A stretch of DNA of 33,398 nt from an uncultured Oscillospiraceae bacterium (lineage in GTDB: Bacteria > Bacillota > Clostridia > Oscillospirales > Ruminococcaceae). Shown here piece by piece: positions 17,128 through 24,201 of the stretch. The position numbers were made by a program, and so were the translations under genes. Numbering within the stretch: the stretch's first letter is position 1; each line of letters begins with the position of its first letter. The stretch spans positions 1 to 33,398 of the forward strand of contig CAJFOX010000002.1 in NCBI GenBank assembly GCA_904397845.1, read 5' to 3'. The notes below the pieces were generated by a model that made no database searches, was not told the DNA's origin, and saw nothing but the letters and a program-made list of their open reading frames with translations.

Positions 17128-17370
17128 CCTTTTCCCGCAGCGTTTTGGCGGTGTCGGATCGTCGGTCAGCCCCACCAAATAATCAATACTGACGTTGTAA
17201 AGCAGCGCCAGCTTTATCAGCACCTCCACCGGATAATTGAGTACGCCGATTTCGTATTGGGAATAGGTGTTCTGCTTGACATGCAGGTAATCCGCCACCT
17301 TCTGCTGGGTCAGATCGTTGTCTACCCTCAAATTTCGAATCCGTTCAAATTTCAGCATCTCCGTTTTCAT
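17113..17370 (-). CDS. XRE-family HTH regulator, module 1
   Basis: The 85-residue protein has a Cro/SinR-type helix-turn-helix (about residues 10-65). LTQQKVADYLHVKQNTYSQYE is the two-helix core and VSIDYLVGLTDD the last helix. A basic tail follows (KRCGKRKG). It has no second domain, so ligand sensing is not evident. The ATG at 17370 has GGTGAT upstream. It is divergent from a 78-residue protein gene, with 90 bases between that contain two palindromes, probably its own operators (inference). The neighbouring module 2 repeats the arrangement with a different HTH type. Confidence 0.88.
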   Translation of the reverse strand: MKTEMLKFERIRNLRVDNDLTQQKVADYLHVKQNTYSQYEIGVLNYPVEVLIKLALLYNVSIDYLVGLTDDPTPPKRCGKRKGAE

Positions 17371-17394
17371 GATATCACCAACAAAACCATATTC

Positions 17395-17411
17395 TATCTG
17401 AAAATAAGATA
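17395..17411. promoter_or_regulatory. Palindromic operator candidate, module 1 site A
   Basis: TATCT (17395-17399) and AGATA (17407-17411) are inverted around an A-rich 7-base centre. The half-site matches that of site B, so the two look like copies of the same operator for the adjacent XRE regulator. Confidence 0.5.
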
Positions 17412-17440
17412 TTGCTTTTTATCTGATTTTCAGATAAACT
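17412..17440 (+). promoter_or_regulatory. Promoter of the module 1 78-aa gene
   Basis: TTGCTT (17412-17417) and TAAACT (17435-17440) are 17 bases apart. The spacer is filled by palindromic site B, so a bound regulator would block RNA polymerase. Confidence 0.5.
17419..17437. promoter_or_regulatory. Palindromic operator candidate, module 1 site B
   Basis: A perfect palindrome pairs TTATCTGA with TCAGATAA around three bases. It shares the TATCT/AGATA half-site with site A and lies between the -35 and -10 of the plus-strand promoter. Confidence 0.65.
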
Positions 17441-17460
17441 GGCAATGAGGAGATGATTCC

Positions 17461-17697
17461 GTGCGGCTGATCGAAGAAATTTTATATCGAAAAACGCAGA
17501 GCCTGCCCATCCAAATCCTTCTGCCCAGCCGCAAAGCCGAGTTCTTGCAGTTGGTGGAATCCCAATGCGCCCAAATGCTCCTGCAGATCCGGGATATTTT
17601 GGAGGACAGCCAGATGCAGAAGGATGGGTGCGCCAGACAAATCCGCTATATCCGGTATCTGTTTGCCGATGAGAATATTCCGGTCAAAAAGCGGTAG
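17461..17697 (+). CDS. 78-residue uncharacterised protein, module 1
   Basis: I do not recognise a named family. The protein is small, soluble and predicted mainly helical in its second half. Aligned without gaps to the 78-residue protein at 18196-18432 it shares 29 of 78 positions, with the best block in IRDILE and CA-QIRY, and both end in basic residues (KKR/KRR). The GTG at 17461 is preceded by GAGGAG at eight bases. It is divergent from an XRE gene and under a promoter covered by palindromes. It could be a partner, anti-regulator or effector of the regulator, but nothing in the sequence decides this. Confidence 0.75.
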   Translation: MRLIEEILYRKTQSLPIQILLPSRKAEFLQLVESQCAQMLLQIRDILEDSQMQKDGCARQIRYIRYLFADENIPVKKR

Positions 17698-17745
17698 CCT
17701 GATTTTTGGCGCAATGCTTAAGGATTATCAAAAGTAAAAAAATGG

Positions 17746-17783
17746 ATAAAACAGGCGAAGTGCGGCCACTCCGCCTGTTTTAT
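17746..17783. terminator. Bidirectional terminator between the two XRE modules
   Basis: ATAAAACAGGCG (17746-17757) pairs with CGCCTGTTTTAT (17772-17783), with a further AGTG/CACT pairing in the loop and T-runs on both strands. It ends the module 1 small gene and the module 2 XRE gene, which converge here. Confidence 0.88.
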
Positions 17784-17810
17784 TTTTGGATACGTTTCAT
17801 TATTAAAATT

Positions 17811-18077
17811 TTATCCTTTGCCATCCAGTTTCTGATAAAAATCCTTCAGCAGGCTTTTTTCTTCCACGCCCAGCACCCGGCAGAAGCACACCAGCTCATA
17901 ATCGGTCACAATGCGAAGATTTCGCTCAATCCTGCTGATCATCTGCTGGTCGATATTGACATTCATTGTCTGCATTTTTGCAGCCAGCTGCCCCTGAGAC
18001 AGTCCCCTCTCCCGCCGAAGCGTTTCCAGCCGGCTGCCAATAATGTTTTTGTTCCCATCGTATTCTATTTTCTTCAT
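17811..18077 (-). CDS. XRE-family HTH regulator, module 2
   Basis: The 88-residue protein carries a helix-turn-helix of another XRE subtype than module 1. IIGSRLETLRRERGLSQGQLAAKM leads to DQQMISRIERN, followed by RIVTDYELVCFCRVLGV. The ATG at 18077 is chosen because GGAG lies seven bases upstream. A GTG four codons earlier (18089) has no ribosome binding site and lies inside an operator-like palindrome. It is divergent from the second 78-residue protein. Autoregulation is likely from the palindrome that lies directly before its start (inference). Confidence 0.87.
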   Translation of the reverse strand: MKKIEYDGNKNIIGSRLETLRRERGLSQGQLAAKMQTMNVNIDQQMISRIERNLRIVTDYELVCFCRVLGVEEKSLLKDFYQKLDGKG

Positions 18078-18087
18078 TTGCGTCTCC

Positions 18088-18102
18088 ACGTTAATGTAAC
18101 GT
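18088..18102. promoter_or_regulatory. Palindromic operator candidate, module 2 site A
   Basis: ACGTTA and TAACGT are perfectly inverted around three bases, directly upstream of the module 2 XRE start. The core ACGTTA/TAACGT recurs in shorter form (ACGTT/AACGT) in site B. Confidence 0.6.
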
Positions 18103-18110
18103 ATCTGTTA

Positions 18111-18140
18111 TTGACATTATCACAAAGGAGAGAGTAGAAT
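18111..18140 (+). promoter_or_regulatory. Promoter of the module 2 78-aa gene
   Basis: A perfect TTGACA (18111-18116) is followed after 18 bases by TAGAAT (18135-18140). The -10 lies in the left arm of the large palindrome of site B, so occupancy of that site would repress the gene. Confidence 0.7.
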
Positions 18141-18164
18141 TACGTTATATAAACGTAATTCTAC
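18134..18164. promoter_or_regulatory. Large palindrome, module 2 site B
   Basis: A perfect 13-bp inverted repeat pairs GTAGAATTACGTT (18134-18146) with AACGTAATTCTAC (18152-18164) around ATATA. It covers the -10 and the likely transcription start of the 78-residue gene. It could also form an RNA hairpin, but no T-run follows, so an operator is the better reading. Confidence 0.7.
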
Positions 18165-18195
18165 TTATTATTACATTATTATGGGGTGAAGACGC

Positions 18196-18432
18196 ATGAC
18201 TTTATACGAAGAAATCCTTTGGGGTTGCCTGCGGGACATACCGGTACAGGTAACTTTTCCCAATCTTACGGTTAATCCCAGCGATCTGGTAGAGATGAAG
18301 AGCTTTTTGGCAATTGAACGCATCCGGGATATCTTGGAACAAGAGGAGCTTACCGATCAGGAGTGCGCTATGCAGATCCGGTACGTCATCTATACGCTGG
18401 AAGCGGAGGGCATTTCTATAAAACGCAGATAA
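18196..18432 (+). CDS. 78-residue uncharacterised protein, module 2
   Basis: This is a homologue of the module 1 protein, of identical length and aligned without gaps (29 of 78 identical by eye). No known family is recognised. It keeps EEIL at the start, a central RIRDILEQEEL helix, and ECAMQIRYVIYTLEAEG before a basic end. The central acidic helix with a Cys resembles small hypothetical proteins I have seen in Clostridia, which I cannot verify here. The ATG at 18196 has GGGGTGAAG upstream. The gene is ended by a strong G/C hairpin that also serves glpK. Confidence 0.78.
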   Translation: MTLYEEILWGCLRDIPVQVTFPNLTVNPSDLVEMKSFLAIERIRDILEQEELTDQECAMQIRYVIYTLEAEGISIKRR

Positions 18433-18433
18433 A

Positions 18434-18459
18434 AAAAAGGGGCCCCGCGGCCCCTTTTT
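18434..18459. terminator. Bidirectional terminator between the 78-aa gene and glpK
   Basis: AAAAAGGGGCC (18434-18444) pairs with GGCCCCTTTTT (18449-18459) around four bases. T-runs occur on both strands, including eight on the minus strand, so the convergent glpK is also stopped here. Confidence 0.92.
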
Positions 18460-18467
18460 GTTTTATC

Positions 18468-19961
18468 CTACTCTTCTTCCGCCCAGTTCCGGGCGCGGTC
18501 CACCGCTTTGTGCCAGCCGCGCAGCAGCTTTTGCCGTTGCTGCTGCTCCATTTTGGGCTCATACCGCTCCTGCGGTTTCCAGGTAGCGCGAATCTCGTCC
18601 AGATCCCTCCATACGCCAACCGCAAGACCCGCCAGGAACGCCGCACCCATCGCCGTCGTCTCGGCAACGCCGGGACGCAGCACCGCCCGGCCGATCATGT
18701 CTGACTGGAACTGCATCAAAAACCGGTTGGCCGAAGCGCCGCCGTCTACCCGCAGATTCTCCAGCGCTATGCCGGTATCCTCCTCCATGGCGTGGAGCAC
18801 GTCGCAGGTCTGGTAGGCAATAGATTCCAGCGCTGCCCGAATGATATGCTCCCGGCTGGTTCCCCGGGTCACGCCCAATATGGCCCCTCGGGCATACATA
18901 TCCCAATAAGGCGCCCCCATCCCTGTAAAGGCAGGCACAATATAAACGCCGCCGTTATCCGCTACCTTTTGGGCAAAATACTCGGTATCCGCCGCTTCTG
19001 TGACAAATCGCAGCTGATCCCTCACCCACTGGATTACCGCGCCTGCCACAAACACGCTGCCCTCCAGGGCGTAGCTTACTTTTCCGTCTATCCCCATGGC
19101 AATCGTGGTCAAGAGCCCGTTTTTGCTCTGTATCATCTGATTTCCGGTGTTCATCAGCAAAAAACAGCCGGTACCATAAGTGTTTTTGGCTTCCCCCTTG
19201 GAAAAACATGCCTGTCCGAACAACGCCGCCTGCTGATCCCCGGCGATGCCTGCGATCGGCACCTGCACCCCCTGGATATTGACTGCACCGTACACCTCGC
19301 TGGAATTTCTCACCTGCGGCAGCATCGCCATAGGGATATCCAGCTCTCTGCAGATGCGCTCATCCCAGCACAGGTCTTTGATATTGTACAGCATGGTGCG
19401 GGAGGCGTTGGTGTAGTCGGTAATATGTACTTTACCTCCGGTGAGCTTCCAGACAAGCCAGCTGTCCACCGTGCCGAACAGCACTTCTCCCCGCTCGGCC
19501 TTTTCCCTCGCGCCGGGCACATGATCCAGGATCCACTTCACCTTCGTAGCGGAAAAATACGCATCCACCAAAAGGCCGGTCTTTTCCTTGATATATGCGG
19601 TTAATTCCGCATCCTCTTTGATCTTCTCACACAGTTTGGCCGTACGCCTGCACTGCCAGACGATGGCGTTGTACACCGGCCGTCCGGTGGCCTTATCCCA
19701 TAAAATAGTGGTTTCCCGCTGATTGGTAATGCCCACCGCCGCAATCTCCTCCGGCGTTATGCCAGTCTGGGCCAGCGTCTCCATCAGCACCCCATACTGG
19801 GAGGAATAGATCTCCATCGGGTCGTGCTCCACCCAGCCGGGCTGGGGATAAAGCTGGGTGTATTCTTTCTGCGCCATGCCGATTACCTGCTGCTCTTTGT
19901 CAAAAACAATACAGCGGGAGCTGGTGGTTCCCTGGTCCAACGCTACGACATATCGCTTCAT
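18468..19961 (-). CDS. glpK: Glycerol kinase
   Basis: The 497-residue cytosolic enzyme phosphorylates glycerol with ATP to sn-glycerol 3-phosphate. It begins [16 protein letters not shown], with the ATP-binding DQGTTS. It continues with the substrate-region WCRRTAK-type segment ([14 protein letters not shown]), the [12 protein letters not shown] segment and [12 protein letters not shown], and the C-terminal [16 protein letters not shown]. The length matches the family. The ATG at 19961 has GAGGTGAGG upstream; a long in-frame extension on the 5' side crosses the promoter and is not used. No glpF, glpD or glpP gene is adjacent. It has its own promoter and a shared terminator. Confidence 0.97.
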   Translation of the reverse strand: MKRYVVALDQGTTSSRCIVFDKEQQVIGMAQKEYTQLYPQPGWVEHDPMEIYSSQYGVLMETLAQTGITPEEIAAVGITNQRETTILWDKATGRPVYNAIVWQCRRTAKLCEKIKEDAELTAYIKEKTGLLVDAYFSATKVKWILDHVPGAREKAERGEVLFGTVDSWLVWKLTGGKVHITDYTNASRTMLYNIKDLCWDERICRELDIPMAMLPQVRNSSEVYGAVNIQGVQVPIAGIAGDQQAALFGQACFSKGEAKNTYGTGCFLLMNTGNQMIQSKNGLLTTIAMGIDGKVSYALEGSVFVAGAVIQWVRDQLRFVTEAADTEYFAQKVADNGGVYIVPAFTGMGAPYWDMYARGAILGVTRGTSREHIIRAALESIAYQTCDVLHAMEEDTGIALENLRVDGGASANRFLMQFQSDMIGRAVLRPGVAETTAMGAAFLAGLAVGVWRDLDEIRATWKPQERYEPKMEQQQRQKLLRGWHKAVDRARNWAEEE

Positions 19962-20022
19962 TTCCCTCACCTCTTTTGTCCAAACAGTTTGCTTTTCCGG
20001 GCTTTTCCCGTTTGATACCGCT

Positions 20023-20052
20023 AGTATAACAGGATGGGCCGGGCGCTGTCCA
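20023..20052 (-). promoter_or_regulatory. Promoter of glpK
   Basis: On the minus strand TGGACA (20047-20052) and TATACT (20023-20028) are 18 bases apart. They lie about 60 bases before the start codon. No clear antiterminator or cre site was identified in the short leader. Confidence 0.65.
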
Positions 20053-20156
20053 GCCGCTTTTGTACAAAAGAATCTAAAATTTTCCGCATGATCTTTTTGT
20101 ATTCTCTCTCCTGCGGCCGCAAAAGAGGGCAAAAGCCTTTTTGCGCAATTTTCCCA

Positions 20157-20186
20157 TTGACATTTTTCACTGCCCATGTTTATAAT
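20157..20186 (+). promoter_or_regulatory. Consensus promoter of the alaS T-box transcript
   Basis: Perfect TTGACA (20157-20162) and TATAAT (20181-20186) hexamers are 18 bases apart. The start point would fall near 20193, just before the T-box leader. Confidence 0.85.
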
Positions 20187-20191
20187 GGGAA

Positions 20192-20432
20192 ATAGAATAA
20201 TGCGCTGAAAAGACCAGTGTCCGCCCGTTTTGTCTTTAGAGAGGAAGGCCTTTGGCTGCAAGCCTTCCCAAAGCACGGATACAAGCCATCTTGGAGCAGC
20301 GGCGTGAAAAGCGCCGACGGCTGGCCCCGTTACAGGCTGTAAAGTGACATCGCCTTTTGGGGCGGTGTAATACGGGTGGTACCACGGAGTGTTCGCTTCG
20401 TCCCAGATTGCTGGGGCGGGGCGTTTTCTTTT
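20192..20432 (+). promoter_or_regulatory. Alanine-specific T-box riboswitch
   Basis: This leader senses uncharged tRNA-Ala and controls alaS by antitermination. The AGAGAG element is followed by a GGCTGCAAGCC-type hairpin of stem I. A likely specifier GCC (Ala, 20285-20287) lies in the ACAAGCCATC segment just before TTGGAG. The T-box GGGTGGTACCACGG is at 20374-20387. The terminator pairs CGCTTCGTCCC (20394-20404) with GGGGCGGGGCG (20413-20423), with some G-U pairs, and a T-rich tail runs to 20432. It fills most of the 513-base gap between glpK and alaS. The T-box call is firm; the specifier position is read by analogy. Confidence 0.93.
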
Positions 20433-20474
20433 GCCGCCTGGAAAAATGAAAATAAAGAAAGCAGGATGAACAAA

Positions 20475-23117
20475 ATGAAATGGACAGGTCTAAACGAGCT
20501 GCGCGAGCAGTTTCTCTCTTTTTTCGAGAGTAAGGGCCATACCCGCCTTCCCAGCTATCCGCTGGTCCCCATCGACGATAAGAGCCTGTTGCTCATCAAT
20601 TCCGGCATGGCGCCCATGAAAAAATTTTTCCTTGGAATGGAGACCCCTCCAAACCGCCGGGTCACTACCTGCCAGAAGTGCATCCGCACGCCGGATATCG
20701 ACAACATCGGCCACACTGCCCGCCACGGCACCTATTTTGAGATGCTGGGCAACTTCTCTTTCGGCGATTACTTCAAAAAAGAAGCCACTGCCTGGGCCTG
20801 GGAGTTTTTGACCCAGGTGCTGGAGATCCCGGTGGACCGCCTGTGGGTATCCATCTATCAGGACGACGATGAGGCGTTCGACATTTGGACCAAAGAAGTG
20901 GGCGTGGCGCCGGATCGCATCGTCCGCCTGGGCAAAGAGGATAACTTCTGGGAACACGGCTCCGGCCCCTGCGGCCCCTGCTCCGAGATCTACTTTGACC
21001 GCGGCCCCGAATACGGCTGCGGCAAACCCACCTGCGGCGTCGGCTGCGACTGCGACCGCTATATGGAGATCTGGAATCTGGTATTCTCCCAGTACGACAG
21101 CGACGGCGAAGGCCATTACGAGCTGTTGAGCCCCCCGAATATTGACACCGGCATGGGACTGGAGCGGCTGGCCTGCGTGATGCAGAACGTGGGCAACCTT
21201 TTTGAGGTGGATACCGTCCAGAATATCATGAAGCATATCAGCTCCATCGCCGGCGCCCATTATGGGGAAAACGCCAAGGCGGACATCTCCCTCCGCGTTA
21301 TCACCGACCACATCCGCAGCACCACCTTTATGGTGGACGACGGCGTCGTCCCCTCCAACGAGGGCCGCGGCTATGTGCTGCGCCGTCTGCTGCGCCGCGC
21401 TGCCCGCCATGGCCGGCTTCTGGGAATTCACCATCCGTTTTTGTATCAGGTCTGTGAAACGGTCATTGCGGAAAACGCTTTCGCTTATCCGGAGCTGGTG
21501 GAAAAGAAGGACTATATCATCAAGGTGCTCAAGGTGGAAGAAGAGCGCTTCTCCAAAACCATCGATCAGGGCATGGAGATCCTCACCGGCATTATGGATA
21601 AAATCAGCGCCGACCAGATCAATCAGGCGGTGTTCTCCGGCGAGGACGCGTTCCGTTTGTACGACACCTTTGGCTTCCCCATCGACCTGACCAAGGAAAT
21701 CCTGGCCGAGCGGGGCCTTCCGATTGACGAGGAAGGGTTCTTCCGGTTGATGGACGAGCAGAAAAAACGCGCCCGCGACGCCAGAAAAGACGTCAGCGGC
21801 TGGGATACCGACGAAATGCTGGCCGTGGAGGGAAAAGCCGAATTCATCGGTTACGAGAAAACCCGCGGCCAGGGCAAAATCCTCGCCCTGCTGGATGAGG
21901 ACGGCAAGCCTGTGGATTCTTTGACCGAAGGGATGAAAGCCACCGTCGTTCTGGATTCCACTCCCTTCTACGCCGAAAGCGGCGGTCAGGTGGGAGACAG
22001 CGGCGCGATAGCCCGGGGCAAATCCATCTTCCGGGTCAAAGACTGCAAAAAGTCCCCCACAGGCCAGTTTTTGCATCTGGGCGTGATGAAAAGCGGCCTG
22101 ATGAATGTGGGCGACACCGTCAAATCCGTGGTAGACGAAGAACGCCGCATGGCCATCATGCGCAACCACACCGCCTGCCATCTGCTGCAGGCTGCCCTGC
22201 GCCAGGTGCTGGGCACCCACGTGCAGCAGGCGGGTTCCATGGTGGACGAGCACCGGTGCCGGTTCGACTTCACCCACTTTTCGGCCATGACCCCCGATGA
22301 AATTGCCCGAACGGAACGGCTGGTCAACCAGCTGATTTTCGGCGCATATGATGTAACGGTTACCGAAATGCCTATTGCTGAAGCAAAAAAGCTCGGCGCC
22401 ATGGCGCTGTTCGGTGAAAAATATGGGGAGATCGTCCGCGTCTGCAACATTTCCGGCAAATCAGTGGAATTGTGCGGCGGCACCCATATTTCCAACACCG
22501 CCCGCATCGGGCTGTTTAAAATTGTTTCCGAATCTTCTGTCGCCGCTGGTGTACGCCGTATTGAGGCGGCCACCGGTACCAACGTGCTGGATATCATCCA
22601 TCAGGACGAGGCGCTGCTGACCCAGACCTGCGAAAGCCTTAAGGCCGGCAGCCCGTCGGAACTGCCTCAGAAGGCGGAAGCTATCACCGCCCAGCTGAAG
22701 GAAAAAGAAAAGGAAATCGAAATGCTGCAGCATAAAATCGCCGATATGCGCATCGAAGGACTGTTTCAAAGCGCCATAGAAGTCAAGGGCTGCAAGGTAA
22801 TCTTCGCCGGATTCACCGGAACTTCTCCGGACGCGGTCAAAGCCATGTGCGATCAGGTGCGCGCCAATGCGCCGAAGATGGTTGCGGTATTCGCCTGCGT
22901 CCAAAACAAAAAGGCAACCGTATTTGCCGCCTGCGGGGATGAGGCGGTAAAGAAGGGAGCCCATGCAGGAAATCTGATCCGGCAGCTCACCGCCAAATTG
23001 GGCGGTAAGGGCGGCGGCCGGCCTGAACAGGCCCAGGGCGGCGTTGCCGATATCTTTAACATTGATGAGGCGCTGTCCGGCGTTCCGGCCATGCTGGAAG
23101 AGATGATCAAAGACTAA
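20475..23117 (+). CDS. alaS: Alanyl-tRNA synthetase
   Basis: The 880-residue enzyme charges tRNA-Ala. The class II catalytic domain is at the N-terminus ([44 protein letters not shown]). The editing domain has the zinc motif HxxxH (H565, H569) and C667-GGT-H671. The C-terminal DHHA1/C-Ala region contains [14 protein letters not shown]. The start is the second of two nearby ATGs (20475), as AGGA stands eight bases before it; the ATG at 20466 is possible and adds three residues. It lies behind an alanine T-box and is followed after 13 bases by a HIT-family gene. Confidence 0.97.
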   Translation: MKWTGLNELREQFLSFFESKGHTRLPSYPLVPIDDKSLLLINSGMAPMKKFFLGMETPPNRRVTTCQKCIRTPDIDNIGHTARHGTYFEMLGNFSFGDYFKKEATAWAWEFLTQVLEIPVDRLWVSIYQDDDEAFDIWTKEVGVAPDRIVRLGKEDNFWEHGSGPCGPCSEIYFDRGPEYGCGKPTCGVGCDCDRYMEIWNLVFSQYDSDGEGHYELLSPPNIDTGMGLERLACVMQNVGNLFEVDTVQNIMKHISSIAGAHYGENAKADISLRVITDHIRSTTFMVDDGVVPSNEGRGYVLRRLLRRAARHGRLLGIHHPFLYQVCETVIAENAFAYPELVEKKDYIIKVLKVEEERFSKTIDQGMEILTGIMDKISADQINQAVFSGEDAFRLYDTFGFPIDLTKEILAERGLPIDEEGFFRLMDEQKKRARDARKDVSGWDTDEMLAVEGKAEFIGYEKTRGQGKILALLDEDGKPVDSLTEGMKATVVLDSTPFYAESGGQVGDSGAIARGKSIFRVKDCKKSPTGQFLHLGVMKSGLMNVGDTVKSVVDEERRMAIMRNHTACHLLQAALRQVLGTHVQQAGSMVDEHRCRFDFTHFSAMTPDEIARTERLVNQLIFGAYDVTVTEMPIAEAKKLGAMALFGEKYGEIVRVCNISGKSVELCGGTHISNTARIGLFKIVSESSVAAGVRRIEAATGTNVLDIIHQDEALLTQTCESLKAGSPSELPQKAEAITAQLKEKEKEIEMLQHKIADMRIEGLFQSAIEVKGCKVIFAGFTGTSPDAVKAMCDQVRANAPKMVAVFACVQNKKATVFAACGDEAVKKGAHAGNLIRQLTAKLGGKGGGRPEQAQGGVADIFNIDEALSGVPAMLEEMIKD

Positions 23118-23130
23118 AGGAGGTTTTGTA

Positions 23131-23469
23131 ATGGACTGCCTGTTTTGTAAAATTATCGCTGGAGAAATCCCCAGCAAGACGGTTTATGAGGATGCGGAGA
23201 TCCTCGCGTTCTGCGACATCCAACCGCAGGCGCCGGTCCACGTGCTGGTCATTCCCAAAGAGCATATCCCGTCGGTGGACGGCATCACCGCCGAAAACAG
23301 CGACGTGGTGGCCCATATTTTCCAAACCATTCCCAAAATCGCCGCCAGCCTTGGGCTGACTGGCGGTTATCGGGTGATTTCCAACTGCGGCGCGGACGCC
23401 GGACAGACGGTGCCCCACCTGCATTTCCACATTCTCGGTGGAAAGCCTTTAAGCCTCACCATGGCTTAA
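23131..23469 (+). CDS. HIT (histidine triad) nucleotide-binding protein
   Basis: The 112-residue protein of the HINT branch hydrolyses purine phosphoramidates and acyl-adenylates such as those formed by aminoacyl-tRNA synthetases. It starts CLFCKIIAGEIPS and ends with the triad H96-x-H98-x-H100 in PHLHFHILGG. The gene has AAAGGAGG at good spacing. It follows alaS by 13 bases in the same transcript, which fits a clean-up role for stray alanyl-adenylate (inference from family knowledge). Confidence 0.95.
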   Translation: MDCLFCKIIAGEIPSKTVYEDAEILAFCDIQPQAPVHVLVIPKEHIPSVDGITAENSDVVAHIFQTIPKIAASLGLTGGYRVISNCGADAGQTVPHLHFHILGGKPLSLTMA

Positions 23470-23505
23470 TCCGCCTTTCCCCTTCTTTTGAAAGGAGCCT
23501 TTTTC

Positions 23506-24054
23506 ATGAACGATGCAAAAACCTATGAGTTACGGGTGGCTGGCCTTACCCGGCAGCTGCCGTTGTGTCCCATCAATGACAAAACCTCCATTGCCGCCTT
23601 CATCATGTTTTCCGACGTAGAATTGACCATTGCCTGCGCTACTGAGCTTTTGAAAAAGGTGCCGGAGCATGATGTAATCCTCACCGCCGAATCCAAAGGC
23701 ATTCCGCTGGCATACGAGATGTCCCGCCAAAGCGGCATCAAGTATATCCTTGCCCGGAAAAGCGCCAAACTCTATATGTATAATCCTATCGGTGTGGATG
23801 TTAAATCCATTACGACAGCCCGCCTGCAGACCCTGTATCTGGATCAGCACGATCTGGAGTACCTGAATGGAAAACGGGTGTTGGTAGTCGACGACGTTAT
23901 CAGCACAGGGGAGTCGCTCAACGCACTGGAGGAGCTGGTTCGCAAGGCTGGCGGCACCATTGCGGGCCGTGCGGCCGTGTTGGCGGAAGGGGATGCTGCT
24001 CAGCGGGACGACATCCTCTTTCTCGCCCCATTGCCCATCTTCACCGAAGAATAG
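23506..24054 (+). CDS. Phosphoribosyltransferase, adenine-PRT-like
   Basis: The 182-residue protein has the type I PRT fold. ILTAESKGIPLAYEMSRQ is the hood and loop I part, a flexible KSAKLYMYN segment follows, and the PRPP-binding VLVVDDVISTGES is in the second half. It looks like the COG0503 group (adenine or xanthine PRT-like), but the exact base is not certain. The ATG at 23506 follows AAAGGAG; the six codons upstream are not used. It is the last gene of the alaS transcript, ended by a strong terminator. Confidence 0.88.
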   Translation: MNDAKTYELRVAGLTRQLPLCPINDKTSIAAFIMFSDVELTIACATELLKKVPEHDVILTAESKGIPLAYEMSRQSGIKYILARKSAKLYMYNPIGVDVKSITTARLQTLYLDQHDLEYLNGKRVLVVDDVISTGESLNALEELVRKAGGTIAGRAAVLAEGDAAQRDDILFLAPLPIFTEE

Positions 24055-24069
24055 CCCGTCATATTCCTT

Positions 24070-24104
24070 GAAGCGTCCGCTTTTTGGCGGACGCTTCTTT
24101 TTTT
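24070..24104 (+). terminator. Terminator of the alaS-HIT-PRT transcript
   Basis: A perfect 11-bp stem pairs GAAGCGTCCGC with GCGGACGCTTC around six bases. Seven T follow. Confidence 0.93.
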
Positions 24105-24201
24105 CAAAAAGGGCGCCAAACCTTTTTTTCCCTTTAAAAATCTGTTATGATCGAAACAGAATATGACAAAATATGCCGAACAAAAGGAGGAGAGATCCGC
24201 T

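Noticed and set aside
17113-18432. Classic type II toxin-antitoxin locus
   Set aside because: The genes in each module are divergent rather than overlapping in an operon, and the small proteins show no known toxin motif. A looser partner relation is left open in the findings.
20490-22277. Long minus-strand open frame opposite alaS
   Set aside because: It is the antisense shadow of the codon-biased alaS gene, without a ribosome binding site or family motifs.
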